From contig CM064432.1 in assembly GCA_032690845.1 (NCBI GenBank), forward strand, positions 58,588,071-58,652,070: a DNA stretch of 64,000 nucleotides, given 5' to 3'. Shown piece by piece: positions 32,696-44,156 of the stretch. Within the stretch, counting starts at the first letter, position 1. Every line of letters starts with the position of its first letter. Position numbers and translations under genes: made by a program. This DNA is from Eleusine coracana subsp. coracana. Lineage: Eukaryota; Streptophyta; Magnoliopsida; Poales; Poaceae. A model generated the notes under the pieces. The model was not told where the DNA came from and ran no database searches. It saw only the letters and a program-made list of their open reading frames with translations.

Positions 32696-35600
32696 GAATC
32701 CCATATTCTAATAATATAAAAAGAAAGTGTTCCTATGATTTTCTAAGAGTTAGTTCACATGGGATTCGACTACGGGTCTAGGGTTTATGTTGCACGTCGA
32801 GGAACGAGGAGAGAGGAGAAAAGACAATAAAGAGTGTTTCTAATGGTTTTTTGAGAGTAATTTTATTAAAAAAGTTAGAGTACAACATTTATTGAGCTCC
32901 TAACATACATGATCGGTCAATGATTTAGAGCTAAGATAAACTCTTGTGCTGACTTTTTTTTGTTAGGATACGAGTAAACAACTAATTAACTCTACTTCTG
33001 GGGAGGCCCTAACAACTACTCCAAATGACGAAGATGGAAAGATTTGAGTCATAAGAGTTTATGAGCATGAGTCATAAGAGTTTTAGTCGCTATAGCCTAC
33101 ACTCGTTTTTTTTGTGACAAAAGATGGAAAGAATATGCTTCGCTCCAAATTCAAATTGCTTGCTATTAGTAGGATTTTTAACTATGCTACCCCCATCAAT
33201 TTAGAGACCAGGCAGCACCAGTAAGCTTCGGTGAAAGAGGTGGCCAGGGACATGAATCATACATCTACCTGAAACTAGGAGCTTTAGCTTTACATATGGG
33301 TTTGTGACCGTGCATCAAGGCGTGGAAGTGCGGTGGCGCTCAGCGCGGACGGCGGCGCCAAGCAAGGTGTGACGGATGTTTTGGATGCTTTTTTATGGAC
33401 CAGTATATATCGTGGTACCATGGATCCAAGTGCCCAAACCCCAAACGCATCCGCCTGACCACCAATAATTAACTGCGGTCTCCGTTTCGTAATTGATCTA
33501 TCTGATGATGCTGAAAGCCTGAAACTATTAGTGTTCATCTAGCTTCAAGCCCATGAACCATCCCTTAACTTCATCTTTCTCGGCTTTTTCGTTCTCGGGC
33601 AAACCCAACGCATGTGCACAGTAACCTCGTCTCCCTTGCGTGTTCTGAAGTCGGAGCACAGCACTACAAAGCAAGGCAATGAAGGGTCACACAAGAAACA
33701 AAACAACGTACTTGCCACGCCTGCATACACGGCAGCATTTTGTTTGTTTTTACCTGGTTGTAGCTAGTGGCCTTCCATCCCTTCTGGCTCGAGAGCCGCA
33801 CCAGATCTAAAGACCTAATGCATGTCTAGAACATCTTTTCGACGATCGATGCCTGCAACATGCCCAGTTGGTTTGTATTTTATCTCGACGTCAGAAATAG
33901 AGCGCTGCTGTACTATTCTCAAGTCAAAAGTTAAAACAGAGGCATCCAGTTTAGCATCAAGTTCTTCCCTAGGACTACGAACCTTAATGACCAGATCGAG
34001 ATCAAATTGCAAGAGTTAAGCAGATTGCAGGCCCTGCACGGTCTCTTTGAATGACGTACTGTCTTTACTTATAGTAGTATAAGCAAACAAACTTTGAGGT
34101 TGCGCTGGTAATAATGTTCCGGTAGCAATGACTGACAAGCGTGTAATGGTTTGTATACTACGTATCGGCAAAACACGCATATACTGGCACTGGACACATC
34201 CCATGGTGATAGCTGTACTTAACCCATGTCAACACAGAATGAAAAATCAAAGTGCTGCGAATTAGAGTTCGCAATATACTCTCCCCCATTCAGGCTAACC
34301 AACGTCAACAAGAGTAGATTATAAGAAAGTGCTCTGAAGTTTGGAAAATGCAAATAGATTTATACTCTGGCAAAGACAAAGTATATCGAAGCGACACAAT
34401 GCGACCTAGGGTGTGAACTGTACGCTACTTCAACTCTCATCAGTCAGTAGCTGTAACGATTGAAGCGAAAGAAGAATGACCGGCTCCGATCTACATACCG
34501 CTCTTTCAAGCTCGTCCCGTACCGGCTATCCCGGTTCTCGATCGCTCGTCAGCTGATTGATTCACATACGTACGTCACTCTCATTCGTATGCCCCGAAAC
34601 CACAAAACACACGTACGTTCGTACACATCGCCCTCGTAGAGATGGATAGACTTGCACAAGGACATGTGAGAATTCACGAATCGTCGTACAACACGCATGG
34701 ACCATATGGTCCACGGCAACGGCGAGGCGCGTACGTGCCTGAAACCGTCCTCGTACCGTCGTACGCCACGGGAGAAGTGGTGTGCCGTCCCCCTGCTCAC
34801 GCAGAAGTGAACACGAGAGGACCCGGCGTCTGTACGACGCGTTCGTAATCGCACGCGACGGGAGCAAGGCGCCAAGGCCGGGTGAAAAAAGCCTGGTGAA
34901 AAGCACGGAGCCGGACGAGGGAAACAGAGCAAAAAGCCGTCGCGCGTCGCGGTTGCGCGATGGCAGGCGCCAGGCGGGTAGGGGCGGGAGGAGACGCAAA
35001 CGGCAGATGGTGGTGGCGTGCGGGGATGGATCAGCAGCTCAACATCGAGATCGGGCAATACAGAACTTCATCCAAACTCGTCAAGCAGCAGCTAGCGCAC
35101 GATGCTTTTGGTATTAGGACTAGGAGAGGCGATTCTGCGGTGCTCCGAACCACAATCACGAGAACCGTCTGTCTGCGTATATGCAACAGGGCAATAATGG
35201 AACATACACACATTTATACCGGTCTTATACGGTTGTACAAAATACTGGATCGATCTGGGCATCAGCCAAGTTAATGCCCGTTCGTGAATGCAACGTACAG
35301 GGTTACGAAGTGCCCGAACCCGCGACGCATTGCACCGGGAGAGTTACGCCACACAGGCCGTGCACGCGCGCGTTTAACTCCGATCCGGCGACAACGAACA
35401 TAAAGAACTGTCGAGTCGTATCGCTGTCCTCGCATGCAAGATCTGTGCTCGACCGGTACAAATCCTTCTGCTCCGATCATTAACGGTAATTGTCCGCACG
35501 TTCTACGGGGGGGTTTGGTAGCCTTCACTCATATTATTACTCCGTATGGTACGTACATTTGGCCTTAATGCACAAACAACATCGTATTGGTCTCGTTTGA

Positions 35601-36091
35601 AAAAATGGATATTGTTGAGCTCTCTTGAGAAACAGGCATATTTGTTACTGGTACATACGAAATACTTGAGACAATTAAAGGACACTTGTATGGCCATAGC
35701 AGAATAAAGTGTGCCAGGAATGGGTTGAGAAGGCTAGGATGCTCCTCTATGTTCACCATCAAATAGAGGTTACACTTAAATCTAGCAATGATTTTTTATT
35801 CTTAATTTGACCAAATGAAGACTACTCGGATCAAAATGTTGTATTTATCACATTTCTTCATAAACTAAATTCACATCACTAACAAATGATGATGATTCCT
35901 ATTGTAGAGTTAGAAATGTTATATATTGTATGTAATGTAGTTTGACAAAACTCTACCAAATTCATATTGGTAAGTCTATATGTCAGGATAGTTTGTGAAT
36001 ATTGGTTTAAATAGTCACAAGGACATGATAAATAAAAATACTAAGCAATTATGCAACTCTTAACTAATTGAGAAACATGATAAAGTCCTTA
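32696..36091. other. Intergenic, no gene recognised
   Basis: No domain recognised on either strand. The part at 34,500-35,500 is GC-richer, with several CGTACG motifs and open frames up to 169 codons on the minus strand; these overlap in several frames and show no family motif, as expected of GC-rich DNA. A promoter or decayed gene cannot be excluded there. Confidence 0.4.
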
Positions 36092-36907
36092 GAGCAACTC
36101 CAATAGAGTTGAAAAATAGAATTGATATATCTGAAAACCTAAAATTTGCTTTAGGTACAAGAGAGAGAATATATAGGTATCTATTTTGCTTTCCTCTCTA
36201 GCAGAACATCTAAAACATGATACCTATATTCTATTTAAAAATAACTTTAATCCAGGAGGTATTTTATAAAAATGCCAAGACACATAAATATTATGAATAA
36301 TTATAACTTCCAATGAGGACTTATTTACAAACTTGTCTAATCTTATCCCTTCCCACAGGCTCTCCTGAGATTTCAATCCTCCTGCTCGCCCGATGCTCTT
36401 CTCCTTGCGCATGCCCGCCGTCTGCTGCTCATTCGATGTTTCTCTGCCCGCCCATGTCCACCGCCGTCAGCTTGCCTAATTCTAGCTGCTCACGTTGTGG
36501 CATCGAGCTCGCCCAGGTGTCAAGGAAGAAAGAGACGCCGCCATCGAGATAGGCTGTTGGAGGGCGGCGTGTCATCGTGGAGGCCTTGGTGACGGAATTT
36601 GATGGCCAACAGTGGGATACGACGCCTGGCAACCGGATTCATAGCAAGGACAGGGAACCACCATGACGGCGAAAACTTCTAGGTGTGGTAGTTGATAGTT
36701 CGCGCGCTTGAGTTGGAGTTTTAAATCGTCGATTATTGGATTGCCAAATTTTGGTCACGGAGAGAGGATTTTAGGTCGTTTCCTAAATATTTTATATATA
36801 GCAATCCAGATAGCCACTTTGCTGGAGCTGTGTTTTCGCTAGTTTTTAGGTATTGTGCCAATTTTTAGGTATATCAATCCAATATAGCAACTCTATTGGA
36901 GATGGTC
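36092..36907. mobile_element. Long Tourist-like element (816 bp) with GC-rich core
   Basis: Flanked by TTA (36,089-36,091 and 36,908-36,910). The left end is GAGCAACTCCAATAGAGTT and the right end inverted is GACCATCTCCAATAGAGTT. The arms are AT-rich, but about 36,340-36,680 is GC-rich and unlike the rest, with short open frames on both strands. The core may be captured host sequence; its source was not recognised. Confidence 0.8.
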
Positions 36908-38707
36908 TTAGTGATTGCTTTTTCAATAGCATGCTAGAGCATATATTGTATTTCAAGCTCAATCTATTTGATTAAACTATTTAATAATGCATTACTTGTG
37001 TATTATTTTTATATGTTTAGCTATTACGTTAAACCTTGAACAAATATTTTTTGACAATTATAACATAAAGCAAGGTTTGTCCTAGACCAGACTAATAGAA
37101 TGCACGATTTTAGTTGGTTTTCACAATTAGATGGTTGATAGTGGGAAAATTGCATTTTTATCTTCAAGAATTACTAAAGCACAACATAAAACACATATTT
37201 TGCATCTTATATGAGGTTCTACGTGACCATTTTGTTATTGGAGCGGGGATTCTCCTTAGATATCTATTGCTAACAAGAGAAAATAGGAGTTGGTGCTTGG
37301 AGAAGGTAAGAAAAGACTTCAATTTTTATGTATTTATGTTGTCTTATGTGATAAAAATCACCCTAAGCATTTCTTTGACAATGTTGGTATATGCAAAAGC
37401 TCTCAATATGATAGACAATTCCTGTTACTAGTTAGGGAAGACGAAGTGATAATCAATTATAGTTGTGTTTTGTTTTGAATACAATTATTGTGCAAATTCA
37501 TATCAAAATATGTTTATGGTTATGTTCGCAGGTATATAGGAAAAAACCCAATAGTTTGTCAATACTAGCACCTTGTTAGAGGTCTATACATCTGGATAGT
37601 ACGTGTTGGTCTAAATAGGTAAAATAATGTGGTAGATCATATTGAGTTGTTGTGTGACTCTAAGATATTATGCTTTCATTAAAAATCTTTGAGGAATATG
37701 GATTATGTTCTTAGGAAGTCTCTTTTTTGATAGCATGGCCCTACAAATATTTGATTTCAACCTTAAAATATCCACTAGGATTAAGGGCCTATTTAGATTG
37801 AATCCTGGCCATATTGTCTGGCCGCAGAATCCAAAGAAACCCCTTTATACGCATACGTGTCTATTCATTTCTCTATGTTTTCACATGAGGTTGTGTCTGA
37901 AACTCGTAATTTTTTTATGCAATTGGATCATTGAGAGATGTCTAGACCAAATTTCTTTTGATTACAGGGTTACGTGACATGTATATAAAATGGTCGGTAT
38001 GAATCCCTACGATCCACTAAACCAGCATAAGTGTAAAATGTTTGGCAGGGTTATTAGATGAGCTTTAGTGGACCCTTATAGTAGCCATTCTAATATGAAG
38101 TGAGGATTCTCCGCTGACAACTGTTGTTTATAAGTGACATCGAGACTTCTTTGCTTGATTAGTGCTTGGATAAGTCAAGACAAGATTTTCATGTGTACTA
38201 TATATACACACGTGTGTCTTCTTTCTCTACTGTATTTTTAATATAATCAGGAGAAACTTTTTATTTAAGAAAAATATAAAGAATTGTTCCTAGACCTTTC
38301 TTTGATGTTAGTATATTGGAAGTCCTCAACATGACATGCAGTTCCTATAATTGATTGAGGAATATGAGTTCACAATCATCTCTCATCTATGTTTCCAGTG
38401 GTACTCGTAACACATACTCCAAGTAGTATGTTTGTGGTTCATAAAATATATCAAGGGACAAAACACGATCAACTAGATTTCAAACGGCTAGTGACATTAA
38501 AAAGAGTCAAACGCGCAGTTCACACTGGTCCGTCACCTATCTCTCTGTTATTTTAGGTAAACCCTTGCGAAATGGTAGCAAGGGCTGTCATCCCTCTGGC
38601 CGCGACGACCTGCGTGTTCGGTCCCGTCCGTTGATTCCCGATCAGACGGAGAGACGCACTCCCGTCGATTCCCAAGCGTCGGATCCAGCCGCGCTTACGT
38701 TAAATTA
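36908..38707. other. AT-rich intergenic, no gene seen
   Basis: Short frames only; no RNA gene or clear repeat borders. The last 150 bp before the MITE at 38,708 are GC-richer. Confidence 0.45.
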
Positions 38708-39277
38708 GGGTGTGTTTGGATGCCTTCCAACGTGAACCTTACCAAATATTGGTTTGCCCTTGAAATTTGGTTGGCGTTTGTTTCTTGACCAAAATTTGGA
38801 GCGCCAAAATACATGGCCAACGCGGGCGCTGATGTGGGTAGCAAAAACGCTCGCCCGCGAGTTTGCTGGCGTTGCCAAAATTGCTAGTGCTGACATGGCC
38901 TATTTTCAGTGGCTGCACAAGTTCCAAAGCTTGTTGGATTAAAACACTTCAAATCAAATATCTCTTAAATTGTATGTCTGATTTATGATCGGTTTTCACA
39001 ATCGTATTCGTTACAATTAAATCTACAAAACAAGATATTACTTGACTATATTTTGATATTAAAAAAGTTATGATAATATTTGGACCCACACGTCATACTA
39101 ATATCTTTACCAAATATTGGCATGGTTACAATTCAAATGCAGTTTCTTTCCACATTACTATCATTTGGTAAGGTAATGATCCAAACACTTTTTTTTTACC
39201 AACGATTTGGCATTGCCCTTGATTTGGTAACACCAAACTTTGGTATGGCAATCGTGGGATATAAACCAAACAGCCCC
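38708..39277. mobile_element. Tourist-like MITE upstream of the cyclin gene
   Basis: 570 bp flanked by TTA (38,705-38,707 and 39,278-39,280). The left end is GGGTGTGTTTGGATGCC and the right end inverted is GGGGCTGTTTGGTTTATATC. Several internal ACCAAA(T)ATTTGG-type motifs occur. It ends about 430 bp before the cyclin ATG and so lies in the proximal promoter. Confidence 0.85.
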
Positions 39278-39638
39278 TTACTCCCCTTTTTTGTGCAGCA
39301 GTCGCGTCCGTCCGGTTCCTCCATTCCCGCTCGGGCTGTCCCAATTTCGGCGTACCACCGCGTTCGCTTTCCCGAAACACCCCTCCCCCCGGCCCCCAAT
39401 ACAAAGCGCCAGCGCGCGGCGCAGCGCAGCGCAAGCACAACTGCACTGCAGCCCGCCCGCACATCTGCCTCGTCGTCCTCCTCCTTGTCCTTGACCTTTC
39501 GGCGCCACCGCACTCTGCTCCTCGCTGCCGAGACACGCGCACCAGCCCCGGCCGAAGATTGTAGTACTAGAGCGCACAGCATCAGCAGGGAGGGGGGAGA
39601 CGCGCGGCCGCGAAAAGGCGCAGGCTTTCGCTTGCCGA

Positions 39639-39642
<4 letters not shown>

Positions 39643-39687
<45 letters not shown>

Positions 39688-39706
39688 GAGAGAGAGAGAG
39701 AGAGAG
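39643..39706 (+). repeat. GA microsatellite in the cyclin leader
   Basis: About 30 GA units with one TG interruption, ending three bases before the cyclin ATG at 39,709. GA tracts in plant 5' leaders are known sites for BPC/GAGA-binding factors; such a role here is inference. The length is likely variable. Confidence 0.9.
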
Positions 39707-39708
39707 CC

Positions 39709-41849
39709 ATGGCTCCGAGCTGCTACGACGTGGCCGCGTCAATGCTCCTCTGCGCCGAGGACAACAGCAGCATCCTCTGGTTGGAGGAGGAGGAACAGCA
39801 GGAGGAGGTTGTGGGGAGGAAGAGAGGAGGCCCAGGCCGTTCGTCGCCGGATTGGGACGACGGCTTCGGCGGCGCGGATTTGTTCCCGCCGCAGTCGGAG
39901 GAATGCGTGGCCGGGCTGGTGGAGAGGGAGCCGGAGCACATGCCGAGGTCGGACTACGGCGAGCGGCTGCGGCGCGGCGGCGTGGATCTCTGCGTCCGCT
40001 GGGAGGCCGTCGATTGGATTTGGAAGGTGCGTTCTTGGTTGATCTGATGAGTGATTGGTGTGTGGTGGCGACGGGGGGACAAGGGGAAAACAGGAAGCAT
40101 TTTTTCCCGTCATTTGTTTTTGGCGATTGTCGGAATATGCATTCCCTTTTCCATGATTTGCTCCCCTGCTCATTAGAAAGAAGATGTGTTTTCTCTTACC
40201 ATTGATCTTCCCTGATACGTGTGTCGTCTAGGCGTTCAGCGAAGCAACTTATGTGCTTAGTTACTGGTTAGAGTAGAATCGTAACGTGCATTGTTGATGT
40301 CATGGCCACCATTTTTAGGGCGTGAAAACTTGGGACCATCTGTAGCCATTTCGTCTGCTTGCTGAATCACGAGGAACTGAGCTGCAATGTCTGTTTTGTT
40401 CGACATGGTAGTACTATTTTTGTTTCTCACGGAAAACAGGTTACTATTTTCAGTGTCGGCAAAATATGTTTTTGACATTCACGTGAATTTGTTACCACTG
40501 TCAATGCTTTGCTTCTTTTCCATGTGATGCTGAACTTGTCTGTGTTGCTTGTGATCTCCCGCAGGTTCACGCATACTACGGCTTCGGCCCTCTTACTGCG
40601 TGCTTGGCAGTGAACTACCTTGATCGTTTCCTGTCACATTACGAGCTGCCGGTAAGAGTCACAAATCTAGTTACCTAAACTAGTTGCCAATTCCGTCAAT
40701 CTCAGTAACTTTTGATCCACTGACGTTCATTGCTCATGTCATTTTCAGGAAGGCAAGGCTTGGATGACGCAACTGCTCTCAGTGGCATGTCTTTCCCTTG
40801 CTGCTAAGATGGAAGAAACTGCCGTCCCACAATCTCTGGACCTTCAGGTAATAATTAAACTAAGCTGACGATAGCCTCCACCGATGCACACACTCACATT
40901 GTGTTCATCTGATCTTGTTCTAAGCATGGGTATGCTGTGTAAATCAGGTCGGAGACGCGCGGTATATCTTTGAGGCGAAGACGATCCAGAGAATGGAGCT
41001 TCTTGTTCTAAGCACTCTCAATTGGAGGATGCAGGCCGTGACCCCTTTCTCCTACTTGGACTACTTCCTGCAGAAGCTCAACGGTGGCAATGCGGCACCA
41101 AGAAGTTGGCTCTTTCAATCAGCAGAGCTCATCTTGGGTTCAGCTAGAGGTATGCTAAGCATGATCTGCAATCTGTACCGTTGATACGATAACTGAATTT
41201 CGTTTTTGTGGACTAAAATCTGACTGATACGGGTCGTTATTGCACGACAGGGACTGGCTGCATAGGGTTTAGACCATCTGAGATCGCTGCCGCCGTCGCA
41301 GTCACCGTGGTCGGCGACGCGGACGCTGCCGGGGAGATCGTAAAGGCCTGCGCCCATGTAGATAAGGTACGTACATTGAAGCAAGCCTCATGTATCCAGC
41401 TAGTAGTATTCATTCCATCGATCTCGCTAGTTCAGTTTGCTAGGCAACGCAAATGCATCCGCAACACTGATTGATATCCAGCACATTCATAGTTCATATC
41501 TCGGCCCGGTACTTCCTCGATCTCGCAGCTCCGGTACAAATGCGTGAAACGCATTTACATCCGTTTCGTGTTATTAATGGTGTTGTTGCCTTTGGCGCTG
41601 TGGCTGCAGGAGCGGGTGTTGCGGTGCCAGGACGCGATCCAGTCGATGGCGTCCTCAATTAACACTGTACCACCTAAACGGGCAGGCGGCGGCAGGGCCT
41701 CGCCTGTGCCGCAGAGTCCTGTGGGGGTGCTGGACGCTGGCTGCATGAGCTACAAGAGCGATGACGATGCAGCGGCAGCTGTTGCTTCACATGGAGCCTC
41801 CGCCTCCGCCTCCTCGGTTACCAGCAAGAGGAGAAAAATTAGCAGATGA
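39709..41849 (+). CDS. CYCD4: D-type cyclin (CYCD2/4 class, CYCD4-like), six exons
   Basis: Exons 39,709-40,026, 40,565-40,651, 40,749-40,847, 40,948-41,149, 41,251-41,366 and 41,610-41,849, all with GT-AG borders, give 353 residues. LLCAE at 13-17 is the LxCxE retinoblastoma-binding motif of D cyclins. The N-terminal cyclin fold spans about 85-205 (VDWIWKVHAYYGFGPLTA, NYLDRFLS, LSLAAKMEET). The C-terminal fold follows (LNWRMQAVTPFSYLDYFL, GFRPSEIAAA). The tail is Ser/Pro/Asp-rich, degradation-prone in type, and ends with the basic KRRKISR, a probable nuclear signal. The six-exon plan and length fit plant CYCDs, and the start MAPSCYDVAASM is what I recall for rice CYCD2/CYCD4. Role: activates CDKA to phosphorylate the RB-related repressor at G1/S. 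D2 against D4 naming is uncertain. Confidence 0.92.
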
Positions 41850-42484
41850 TTCCGACACTGACCGGTCAAAGTGCCCAATGATAAGAGGGAGAATAGACTA
41901 GTCTGCTTTGGGACACAGCACTCATCTTCGAGGAAAAGTCAAATGGCTTCGATTGCAGCGACTGCAAGAGCTGCTGCTGCTGCGCTGCGAAAGTGCATCG
42001 AAAGGCGAACGAAGAGACGAAGAAAGGATAGGGATTTTGACATGACGAGAGGGCAGGAAGGTGATGAATAAAAGATGTGAGGTGGACAACACCTAATCGA
42101 TGAGCTTTTTTTGCTTGGAGGGTCAATGGCGAACAAGCTTGGTGTGCCAAAAAGAGGAAACCAGAGCTTTGTGGTTGCACAAAGCGAGAGGAAATCGATG
42201 AGGCGATCGGAATAAAGGATAGAGGGGACCGTAGGCAAGGTGCCCTACGAACTAGTCACTGACCTGCCGGTGTAGGACTAGGAGTACTAGTAGTATTTAA
42301 TTTGATTAGTTTTAGCATTGTTTCTCTATTTCATTTGTGAAGAGAAATGTACGAGAGGCAGAAATTCAGTTTGTGACAAAAAAAAATGGTCATTCAAGTG
42401 AATGAAATAACATCATATCGTAGCACAAAAGAAACTGAACAAAACCCACTGAAAGAGGATGTGGGTTTTAATAGCAGCACCAGT
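41850..42484. other. 3' flank of the cyclin gene
   Basis: Likely 3' UTR and flank. A 66-codon frame at 41,871-42,071 and overlapping minus-strand frames have no recognised family and are not called genes. Confidence 0.5.
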
Positions 42485-42664
42485 CAGGGTTTCAAGAACC
42501 TGGCTGGAACTGGCTGGTTATCTATTAACCAGGGAATCGGTCCTAGCCGATCGCGCTAACAACCGATTCTGTTTGGCTAACCGTAAGTAGGGTTAGCTGC
42601 CGGTTCTTTGGTTAATCAGCCAGTTTTTTATTAAACCAAGCTGCCAACAACTTTTTGAACCCTG
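42485..42664. mobile_element. hAT-type MITE with perfect 8-bp duplication
   Basis: 180 bp, flanked by GCACCAGT on both sides (42,477-42,484 and 42,665-42,672). Ends are CAGGGTTTCAAGAACC and, inverted, CAGGGTTCAAAAAGTT. The core contains related GGCTGG and CCGATT motifs in both directions. The intact duplication points to a fairly young insertion. Confidence 0.92.
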
Positions 42665-43055
42665 GCACCAGTACTAATCGTCATTGTTCTTTAATTAATG
42701 TTCTCTTATTTTCAATTTATTATTTATTTTGGCCTGCATAAATTGTTTGACTACTTGTCCGCTTTAGGACCATGGGAATTCCTTCAACCTTGTCAGGAGG
42801 ACCGTCGGGAACACAAACTAACCATACCATCCAGATCATTGCTCAGCATCTCTCTTTTGGCGCTACTGTTTAACTAGTACATCTAATCAAAATTACAGTT
42901 GCACACATCTAATGTAATCAGGAGTATATCAGGAAATTCAATAATCCCATACTTTTTCTGTCCTACTCAGACGATCTAAGGTTCAATGGGCTGACTTCCG
43001 TGTCGCTTCGATTCTAAGAATTGTACAGGAGCAAAACAAAGATAACATATTTTCT

Positions 43056-43216
43056 AATTTTTAATCAGCTGAAAGCTTTTAGTTAATGTTTGTTACTCTG
43101 TGTTTTATTTTTTTAGGATTATTTATATAATTATTATAAATTATTTTGTGTAGATCTAATGACTCAAAGAGGTGACTGAAAGTTACCCAAACTTTCAGTC
43201 AGCTGAAAATTAGTAA
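43056..43216. mobile_element. Small inverted-repeat element, relative of 12,372
   Basis: The left end CTAATTTTTAATCAGCTGAAAG and right end (inverted) CTAATTTTCAGCTGACTGAAAG are near-identical in plan, around an AT-rich core. Flanks are AT-rich with no gene to 44,050. Borders approximate. Confidence 0.55.
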
Positions 43217-44050
43217 GTCCCAAAGATAAATATTGCTAAGATGATTTAAAAGTTTTAACTGTACAAGGACCTATGAAATATACATATTTCTTCCTATTTT
43301 TTAAGTGACTAAAAATTAAAAAAATCACTTGATTTGTATTTAGAATTTATATTATTATTTATTCATTTAGAGTTATTTAGTATGCAGATTGAGAGAAAAA
43401 TAACTTTTTATGTATAGACTATATAAAAGTTATTTTTTGGGCCGTTAATTTCAATCTAGTGATAGCAGATAGTGATCGCTCGAAAATTAGCAACTCCCAT
43501 GGAATTATTGCAAAAAAGTAACAGGCGATTCAGCAAAATGTTAATTTTGCAAATGTATGAGCAATTAGTTATTTGGAAAATGTTTGACTGTGGAAATTGA
43601 AATTAGCATTTGAAATGTTGTCTGACCTTGCACGATATTCCTTCATTCTCGGTCTTGTTTGGAAGACAAGAGTAGTATACTGTACTCCTATGTGATTATG
43701 AGAATCAGGTTAATCTCGGTAGAGCATCCCATTCAACTCTCGGCATAGATCCACGCTCCTGAGGAAAAAAAAATGCTATCTTTAGCTGCAAAGTAAGGTT
43801 TGGACCGCAGTGTAAAATTAGTAGCTAGTCTATGATATTTTATTATTCATCTGACCTGTGCAACGCCACCTCGATCTATGTCTACGCGTGGTATAATACT
43901 GCCCCATACGTTGATCTAGCTTCATGCTCGCCACTGATGCCTAGCACACGAGCGACCTGACCTTTTTTGATCAAGCGCAAGCACAAACAGGACGACGATG
44001 ATGAGTACTAGTCCAAATCGCATGGATTTCCCCCCGCTTTATATTACTGT

Positions 44051-44156
44051 CTCCATGCATGAAATTTCCAAGATCGTAACAGATACACACAGAAATCGAG
44101 CTCTTTCTTGCCTCCATGCATGAAATTTCCAAGATCGTAACAGATACACACAGAAA
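44051..44156 (+). repeat. Exact 45-bp direct duplication, period 61 bp
   Basis: The segment beginning CTCCATGCATGAAATTTCC and ending ACACACAGAAA occurs identically at 44,051-44,095 and 44,112-44,156 with 16 bp between. A very recent local duplication. Confidence 0.95.

Noticed and set aside
34549..35058. 169- and 145-codon frames on the minus strand
   Set aside because: Overlapping frames in GC-rich DNA with Arg/Ser/Cys-rich content and no recognisable motif or splice structure.
39080..40042. 320-codon open frame overlapping the cyclin first exon
   Set aside because: It runs through a MITE and the GA repeat (Arg-Glu runs) and is out of frame with the cyclin; no domain.
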